Source of the DNA: Merdimonas faecis
Lineage (GTDB): Bacteria > Bacillota > Clostridia > Lachnospirales > Lachnospiraceae
Assembly (NCBI RefSeq): GCF_001754075.1
Contig: NZ_MIEH01000016.1
Location: 62,001 to 126,000, forward strand
Direction: 5' to 3'
Length of the DNA: 64,000 nt
The number at the start of each line of letters is the position of its first letter. Position 1 is the first letter of the stretch. The position numbers and the translations under genes were made by a program. Positions 50,847-59,000 of this stretch are shown here, in pieces. A model generated the notes under the pieces. That model was not told the DNA's origin. It worked only from the letters and a program-made list of their open reading frames with translations, and ran no database searches.

Positions 50847-52928
50847 ATGTATTTGGTTTTAGGGGAGAAACCCAGCGTGGCCCTGGCCTATGCGAAAGTA
50901 TTAGGGGCTAAGAAGCGTCAGGAAGGCTATCTGGAAGGAAACGGATGGCTGGTGAGCTGGTGCCTGGGGCATCTGGCGGAGTATGTGCCGCCGGAGGACT
51001 ATGGGGAAAAGTATAAGAAGTGGGAATTTACTGACCTTCCCATCCTGCCGGATGAATGGCGGCTGGCTGTGGCGAAAGATAAAAAGACGCAGTTTGCAGT
51101 CTTAAAGAAGCTGCTGAACCGGAAGGATGTGGAGTATGTGGTCAACGGCTGTGACGCCGGACGTGAGGGGGAGCTGATTTTTGGCCGGGTTTATGAACTG
51201 TCCGGAAGCCGTCTGCCCATCAAGCGGATCTGGATCAGTTCTATGGAGGATTCTGCTATCCGGGAGGCATTTTCTTGCCTGAAAGACGGCGCAGAATACC
51301 GGAACCTCTACGAAGCGTCGGTCTGCCGTGCGAAAGCGGACTGGCTCATTGGGATGAACGCTACCAGGGCTTACACCACGAAATATTTTAAACGCCTGGT
51401 AGTAGGACGGGTACAGACGCCTACCCTGGCAATGTTGGTGGAACGGGGAGAGCAGATCACCCATTTCCAGAAAGAGAAATACTATAACCTCCATTTCGAC
51501 TGCGGCGGGCTGGAGGCGGTAAAAGAGAAGCTGTTTGACACCGGAGAAGTCCGGCGGCTGCAGGAAGCCTGTGAGGGCGGGACAGCCGTGGCGGAATCCT
51601 GCGTATCAACGGAAAAGGCTGTTTCTCCGCCGAAGCTGTATGATCTGACCACGCTCCAGAGGGAGAGCAACCGTTATTTTGGCTATACGGCAAAGGAGAC
51701 ACTGGACTTTACCCAGAGCCTTTATGAAAAAAAACTGGTGACATATCCCCGGACAGACAGCCAGTATTTGACAGAGGATATGGGGCAGACTGCACGGCAG
51801 GCGGTTGCAATGGCGTGTGAGAAATATGGCTTTTCTTCTCTCTATCCGCTGGAGCCGGACGTAGAGCGCATGATGGATAACAGCAAAGTCTCAGATCACC
51901 ATGCGATTATCCCCACGGCAGAGCTAAAGGCATATGAGCTGCAGGAGCTGTCCAAAGGGGAACAGGACATCCTTCAGCTCATCAGTGTCCGGCTGCTTTG
52001 TGCCGGGGCGCAGAAATACATTTATCAGGAAACAGAGATCACTGTATCCTGTGCCGGGGAAATATTTACGGCAAAAGGCAAAGTCATTCAGCAAATAGGA
52101 TGGAAAGCGATAGAAGCAGAGTTCCGTAAGCATTTAGGCGTAAAAAGCCGGAAAGAAGGGGAGGAATTTTTCCTTCCTGATGTGGTAGAAGGCCAGACGT
52201 TCCATCCGGTTACGGTAAGCGTATCCGAGCATTTTACAACACCGCCGAAACCCTACAGCGAGGATACCCTGTTATCTGCCATGGAGACTGCCGGAAACCG
52301 GGAGTTTGATGCGGAAACAGAGAAAAAAGGGCTTGGCACACCGGCAACCAGGGCGTCCATTATTGAAAAACTGGTATCTTCTGGTTATGCCGTAAGAAAA
52401 GGGAAACAGCTTCTGGCTACCCAGGACGGGGCAGACCTGATCTCGGTGCTTCCGGAGTATCTGCGGTCAGCCGCCATGACTGCGGAGTGGGAGAACCGCC
52501 TGCTCCAGATTGAAAGAGGGGAGCTTCCCGGACAGGAGTTCCTGGACGGCATTGAGGAACTGATTGACCGGATGCTTCTGGAGTGCGGGGAATTGTCCGT
52601 GGAGGAGCAAAACCGTTTTTATCCCAGAGAGCAGATCGGCGTCTGCCCGGTGTGCGGCAGCCCGGTCTATGAAAGCAAGAGAAACTTCTTCTGTGGCAGC
52701 CGTGAGTGTGCCTTTGCCCTCTGGAAAGAGAACCGGTATCTGTCCGGGATGAAGAAAAGGATGGATAAAAAGATGGCGGCGGAGCTTTTAAAGGATGGGC
52801 GGACGTATGTGCCGGATCTGTATTCCCAGAAGAAGGGAAGAACCTTTGCGGCGTATCTCTGCCTGGATACGGAAGAAGGAAAAGCCAGTTTCCGCCTGGA
52901 GTTCCCGAAAAAGAAAAACAAAAAATGA
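50847..52928 (+). CDS. topB: DNA topoisomerase III of the conjugative element
   Basis: A 693-residue type IA topoisomerase. The TOPRIM domain has LGEKPSVA (about 4-11) and GCDAGREGELIFGRVYE (about 97-113), and the catalytic tyrosine is in LVTYPRTDSQYL (about 297-308). The C-terminus carries a zinc motif CPVCGSPVYES...CGSRECAF (about 595-625). Element-encoded enzymes of this type are thought to resolve DNA topology during transfer or replication. It stands upstream of the giant helicase gene. Confidence 0.95.
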   Translation: MYLVLGEKPSVALAYAKVLGAKKRQEGYLEGNGWLVSWCLGHLAEYVPPEDYGEKYKKWEFTDLPILPDEWRLAVAKDKKTQFAVLKKLLNRKDVEYVVNGCDAGREGELIFGRVYELSGSRLPIKRIWISSMEDSAIREAFSCLKDGAEYRNLYEASVCRAKADWLIGMNATRAYTTKYFKRLVVGRVQTPTLAMLVERGEQITHFQKEKYYNLHFDCGGLEAVKEKLFDTGEVRRLQEACEGGTAVAESCVSTEKAVSPPKLYDLTTLQRESNRYFGYTAKETLDFTQSLYEKKLVTYPRTDSQYLTEDMGQTARQAVAMACEKYGFSSLYPLEPDVERMMDNSKVSDHHAIIPTAELKAYELQELSKGEQDILQLISVRLLCAGAQKYIYQETEITVSCAGEIFTAKGKVIQQIGWKAIEAEFRKHLGVKSRKEGEEFFLPDVVEGQTFHPVTVSVSEHFTTPPKPYSEDTLLSAMETAGNREFDAETEKKGLGTPATRASIIEKLVSSGYAVRKGKQLLATQDGADLISVLPEYLRSAAMTAEWENRLLQIERGELPGQEFLDGIEELIDRMLLECGELSVEEQNRFYPREQIGVCPVCGSPVYESKRNFFCGSRECAFALWKENRYLSGMKKRMDKKMAAELLKDGRTYVPDLYSQKKGRTFAAYLCLDTEEGKASFRLEFPKKKNKK

Positions 52929-52932
52929 AAAT

Positions 52933-52957
52933 CCTCCCCGGCAGGGAACCGGGGAGG
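52933..52957 (+). promoter_or_regulatory. GC-rich hairpin between topB and the helicase gene
   Basis: CCTCCCCGG (52933-52941) pairs with CCGGGGAGG (52949-52957) around 7 nt, starting 4 bp after topB. No T run follows. The right arm contains a GGAGG motif that would be masked in the fold. Confidence 0.55.
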
Positions 52958-53058
52958 GCGGGATTATACAAGAGGGGCAAGACAGTTTTTACCTGTATGA
53001 AGCAGACGCCCCAGCCAGCGCCATACAGGGATAATTTATGATTTACAGGAGGATCTAC

Positions 53059-56000
53059 ATGGCAAAAATCAATGACATCCGTTTCCTGGCACGGGAGACG
53101 GCAAAAGAAGTCAGCGGTTCCCCACGGGACTGGATGGGGTATCTGGACACGGCTTCCAGACTCTACCGCTATCCGTTCTCAGATACTCTTTTGATCCACG
53201 CCCAGCGTCCGGACGCAACGGCCTGTGCGGAGCTGGAAGTGTGGAATGAGAAGATGCGCCGGTGGGTAAACCGGGGAGCGAAGGGGATCGCCCTGATCGA
53301 CGACACCGGGCCGAGGCGTGCCCTGCGGTATGTATTTGACGTATCAGACACCCACCCGGTAAGGGGCGGCAAGACGCCGTACCTGTGGCGGATGAAAGAA
53401 GAACAGCAGGAAATGATTTTGAACCATCTGGCAGATACTTATGGGCTGGATGGAGACGGGGCTTCTGACCTGGCTGCAGCGCTGCGGCAGATTGCGGAGG
53501 AGATGGCAGCTGACAGCCTGGAGGAAGCCATGGACGGCATAGGGTATGCCATCCCCGGTACATTCCTGGAAGGGCTGGATGACGATACCATCCGGGTGGA
53601 GTTCCGTACCCTTCTTGCAAACAGCGCTTTTTATTCCCTGGCACGGCGCTGTGGGTTAGAACCTATGGAATACCTGGAGGAAGCGGATTTCTCAAGCATT
53701 ACAGATTATAATGATCTGTCTGTCCTGGCTTTCCTGGGAAATGCCACCAGCCAGCTTGTGGAACCGATACTCCGTGATATTGGACGGACGATCCGGCAGG
53801 CGGAATTGGAAGAATGGAGAAAGCAGGCGGAAGAATCCCATGGAAAACCAGAAAAAACAGTTGCAAAAAAGAAGGAAGTACTTTATAATAAATTTAACAC
53901 GTTAATTCGTGAAAGTGAAAATGATGAAGGAGGGAAAACGAATGGAACTGACCTATCACCGCAAGGGAGATTACCTGTTTCCGAACCTGACGCTTCAGGA
54001 GGAACCGCAGACCATCGGGAAATACGGGATGCTGCGGAGGACATACCTGAAAGAATACAAGAAGAACCTGTACCAGAGCCTGCTGATGAGCGGGAAGCTG
54101 GACAGCCACCTGCAGGAGATCGAGCAGGCAGCGCAGAATCGGATGGAGAACATGATGGAAAGGCTGCTTATGAAGTATCCGGCTCCAGACAAAGAGACAG
54201 ATCAGATGGCGTGGACAGCACACATGAACAGCCTGACACAGATGGCGGAGGAAACCGTGCTGACGGAATTGGTATACAGCTAAGCAAAGAAACAACCGAA
54301 CAGGATTTGAGTGAAGCAGAGGAAGAAGCAGCCTCTGCTTTTTCTTTGCCCGAACTGCCTACGGTAGAACAGCAGATCCGCACCATTGAGGAACGGCAGG
54401 CTGCTTTGTATGCCGGGGAGACAGCGATCCCAGCAGATGTGATTGATGAAGTTTTAAGAAAAGGCGGCAACCGTGACAGGAGCCATCTGCGAATCATTTA
54501 TAATTTTATGATGGAGCAGACGCCGGAGGAATATACGGATTTTGTGCGCCGGGAATACGGTACGGGCGGTATTGGGCTTGTGATCGGCGGGAAAGAGTAT
54601 TCTGTCTGGTATAACGAGCTGGGGATGCAGATTGCCGTGGGGCATACGGTACATGATCGGATTCTGGATAAAACATTTTTGTCCTGGGAGGATGTGTCTG
54701 GAAGGATTCAACAACTATTAAAGCAAGGGGAATATGCCCCGCAGTCTGTACTGGATGCAGCAAGGGATAACGCCCTGAAAGAACATGCCCAGACCCTTCT
54801 TTATATGGAGCGTGACCTTGCGGAGGGGGTAGCGGAATTAGTATTTGCGGATACGGAGCCATTCCGGGGCGGTTTCCCGGAGGCAACAGAAAAAGTCAGC
54901 GCTTTGTTAGACCAGCCGGAGTATCTGGCAGACTTAAATGAGCGGCTTGCAGGACTGGCAGAAGCTTTTGAGATGGACAAAGAGCTGATGCGTTTCCCTT
55001 GGTATCGCCCGGATAAGGTGGCGGCACAGTTCCAGAAGTTTGCAAAAGAAGCCATTCCTTACCAGGCCAGGGAGGAATTTCAGTGGCAGGAACATGAGGT
55101 TTTTATTACCCAGGATGAGATTGACGTTTTCCTCACCAGGGGCGGCCCATACTCTGACGGGCGGCTTTCCACTTATGCGTTTTTTATCCAGGAGAAAACT
55201 GCAAAGGAAAAGGCGGATTTCTTAAAAGAGCAGTATGGGATCGGCGGGTGCAGCCACGCCTTGAGCGGGGCGGATGATTCCCATGCAGACTATGACGGGA
55301 AAGGCATTAAACTCTGCCGGGGGGATTATTTAAAGCCAGCAGCCACGGAACTGCTGAAATGGCCCCAGGCGGCAAAGCGTGTCCAGCAGCTCATAGATCA
55401 GGGAATGTACCTGAAAGCCGGGGATTATTCCCGTATGCCGGCCTATGAGCGGGAAGTTCTGGCCAGGAGGGTCATTGGTTTTTATTCCCGTATGCCGGAG
55501 GAAATCGAACGCCCATTTAAGGCGGATCTGCTGAATGAAGATGCCAGGAAACGCCTGCCGGGGATTTTAGAAGAACCGGAGACAGCGGAAAGGCTTGTGT
55601 CGCAGATGGACGCTGCCCTTGCCGCCCTGCCACTGGATTTCCCGGAGTATGAGGAGCGGGCGGAGACGCTCTCGGTGATCCATGATTATATAGAGGGAAC
55701 CTATACGATTTTCCCGGAGAAAAAGAAAGCGATTGAAATCGAGGGGACAGGACAGCAGTTGTCCCTTTTTGATTTTATGGGGGATGGCATAGAGGAGCCG
55801 GAAGCGCCGGAATCTGCGGCGGAGAAAGAAGAAAATGCGGAGACGCTTCCGGAAACTGCAGCAGAGAATGAGGAGGAAACACACACACCTGTTCTGGAGA
55901 CACAGAAAATGGATGAACCAGGGCAGGAAGCGGAATTAGAACCAGAAAAACAGGAGCCAGAGAGAGCAGAGATTTTAAAGCCGGGACAGCCGGGGGCAAC

Positions 56001-59000
56001 TTTATCGGATGAAGAACTGGACGAAGCCTATGCCGCCATGGAAGAAAACATTCAGGATACTATGGAGCAGGCAGGCGTCTCTTTTGAACTGTTTTCCCCG
56101 GAGCAGATGGATGTGATTTATGCCGCTGCTGAAAAAGGGCAGGATATAGCGCCGGTTTTAAATCCGGAGTTTTCCCCGGAACAGATGCAGTTGATTCTTG
56201 ACGTACTGGAACGTCTGGAGACGGACAATCAGGCGGTGGTAAAGCGGGAGCTTTCGCACCTTACCACAGAAGTGATGTCCCTGGACACCATCAACACCAT
56301 CCGGCAGTATTACCATATCCCCCTGGAGCCGGAGAAAAAGGAGCCGGCCCCGGCTGCAGAACGGCAGGAAAGGGCGGTCAATTTCCGTATCACCGATGAT
56401 GCCCTTGGAACCGGGAGTCCGAAAGATAAGTTTCGTGCCAACATGGACGCTATCCGGCTGCTTCATCAGATCGAGCAAGAAGGGCGGACAAGCGCCACAC
56501 CGGAAGAACAGGAAGTCCTATCCCGCTATGTGGGCTGGGGCGGCCTGCAGGAAGCCTTTGAAGAACGGAATGAAGCCTGGGCGGACGAATTTATTGAACT
56601 GTATACGGAGCTTGACCCGGAGGAATACAAGGCGGCACGGGAATCCACGTTAAGCGCTTTTTATACGCCGCCGGTTGTGATCAAAGCTATGTATGAAGCC
56701 CTGGGAAATATGGGTTTAGAGAAAGGAAATGTGTTGGAGCCGTCCTGCGGGATCGGGAACTTCCTGGGGCTTGTGCCGGAGGGCATGGATAACCTGAAGA
56801 TGTACGGCGTGGAGCTGGACAGCATTTCCGGCAGGATCGCAAAGCTCCTTTACCCGGAAGCAGACATTACCATCAATGGATTTGAAAAGACCCAGTTCCC
56901 GGACGGCTTTTTTGACGTGGCGGTAGGGAATATCCCCTTTGGAGGCTATAAGCTCATAGACCGGCGTTATGACAGGCAGAAATTTTTTGTCCATGATTAT
57001 TTTATCGCAAAGACCATTGATAAGGTGCGCCCCGGCGGGGTGATCGCTTTTGTCACATCCAACGGGAGCAGCGGCGGAACCATGGACAAGAAAGACGCAA
57101 GTTCCAGGGAATATATCGCCCAGCGGTGCGACCTGTTGGGAGCCATCCGTTTGCCGAACAATGCGTTCCAGGCCAATGCCGGGACAAGGATGAACACGGA
57201 TATTTTGTTCCTGCAGAAACTGGACGCTCCCCGGATACTTGGGAAGGAAGTGCCGGAGTGGGTACAGACGGATGAGATCCTGCGGGAAGAATATACCAAT
57301 GACAAGGGAGAAACCTCCTATAACTTTATTACGGTCAACCGCTATTTCCAGAACCATCCAGAGATGGTGCTGGGGGAGCAGAAGATCGTTTCCGGCCCCT
57401 ATGGGCCGCAGCTTGTCTGCCAGCCCATAGCAGGTGCAGACCTTGGAGAGCAGTTAAAGGAAGCGGTCAGTCATATCCACGGCACGATCACGGAAATGGA
57501 ACTGGAGGATTCTGATTTAGGGGAGATTGACACGTCCATCCCGGCAGACCCGTCCATTAAAAATTTCAGTTTTGCCAACGTGGACGGTGTTGTGTATTAC
57601 CGGGAAAATTCCCGGATGAACCGGATGGAGCTGCCGGCTATGACAACGGAGCGTGTGCTGGGAATGATTGAGCTGCGTGACTTGACGCAGGAGCTTCTCC
57701 AGTGCCAGCTAGAGGACGGAAGTGACGAAAAAGTCCATGCCCTTCAGGAAAAGCTAAATCAGACATACGATAAGTTTACTGGGAGATACGGGCTGATCAG
57801 CAGCAATGCCAACAAGCGGGCCTTTTCCCAGGACAGCAGCTACTGCCTGCTCTCTTCCCTGGAGATCCTGGACGAAGAAGGGAACCTGAAACGGAAAGCC
57901 GACATCTTTACCAAACGGACGATCCGGAAGCCGGAGGCGGTAACATCCGTGGATACGGCAAGCGAAGCCCTGGCGGTGTCTATCGGGGAACGGGCCAAAG
58001 TGGACGTGCCTTTTATGGCACAGCTTTCCGGGAAAACGGAGGAAGAAGTGACGGAGGAACTGGCCGGGGTGATCTTTAAAAACCCGGTGACAGAAAGCTG
58101 GGAGACCTCGGATGAATACCTGTCCGGAAATGTGCGGGAGAAGCTGGAGACAGCCGGAACATTTGCGAAAAATCATCCGGAATATGCCATCAATGTGCAG
58201 GCGCTTGAGCGGGTGCAGCCAAAAGACCTGGATGCGTCAGAAATCGAGGTGCGCCTTGGCGCTACCTGGATCGAGCCGGCGTATATCACCCAGTTTATGG
58301 GGGAACTGTTTGGCACACCGGATTATCTGCTTGGACGGCAGATCGAGGTGAAGTATGCCCCGGTCAACGGCCAGTGGAATGTGAGCGGGAAAAATGCGGA
58401 CTACCGCAATCCCCGTGTGACGGCCACTTATGGCACCCAGGGGGCCAATGCTTACCGTTTGTTGGAAGATGCCTTAAACCTGCGGGACACAAAGATTTAT
58501 GATACAGTGCAGGAGGACGGCACGGAAAAGCGAGTCCTCAATAAGAAAGAAACCATGCTGGCACAGCAGAAACAGGAGATGATCCGGGAGGAATTTAAGG
58601 AATGGATCTTCCGGGATATGGACAGGCGGGAGACGCTGTGCAGGAAATACAATGAGCTGTTTAATAGTATCCGGCCCCGTGAGTATGACGGCAGCCATAT
58701 CCAGTTTGCCGGGATGACGCCGGAGATTACGCTGATGCCCCACCAGAAGAACGCCGTTGCCCATATCCTTTACGGGCATAACACGCTCCTTGCCCATTGC
58801 GTGGGCGCAGGTAAGACCTTCCAGATGATCGCCGCCGGCATGGAGAGCAAACGGCTGGGACTGTCGCAGAAGAACCTGTATGTGGTGCCGAACCACCTGA
58901 CCGAGCAATGGGGAAGCGACTTCCTGCGGCTTTATCCAAACGCCAACGTGCTGGTGGCGACAAAGAAAGATTTTGAGCCGGCCAACCGGAAGAAGTTCTG

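Noticed and set aside
52564-53034. Plus-strand open frames overlapping the end of topB
   Set aside because: They are alternative frames of topB; only the last stretch after topB is noted as a weak possibility.
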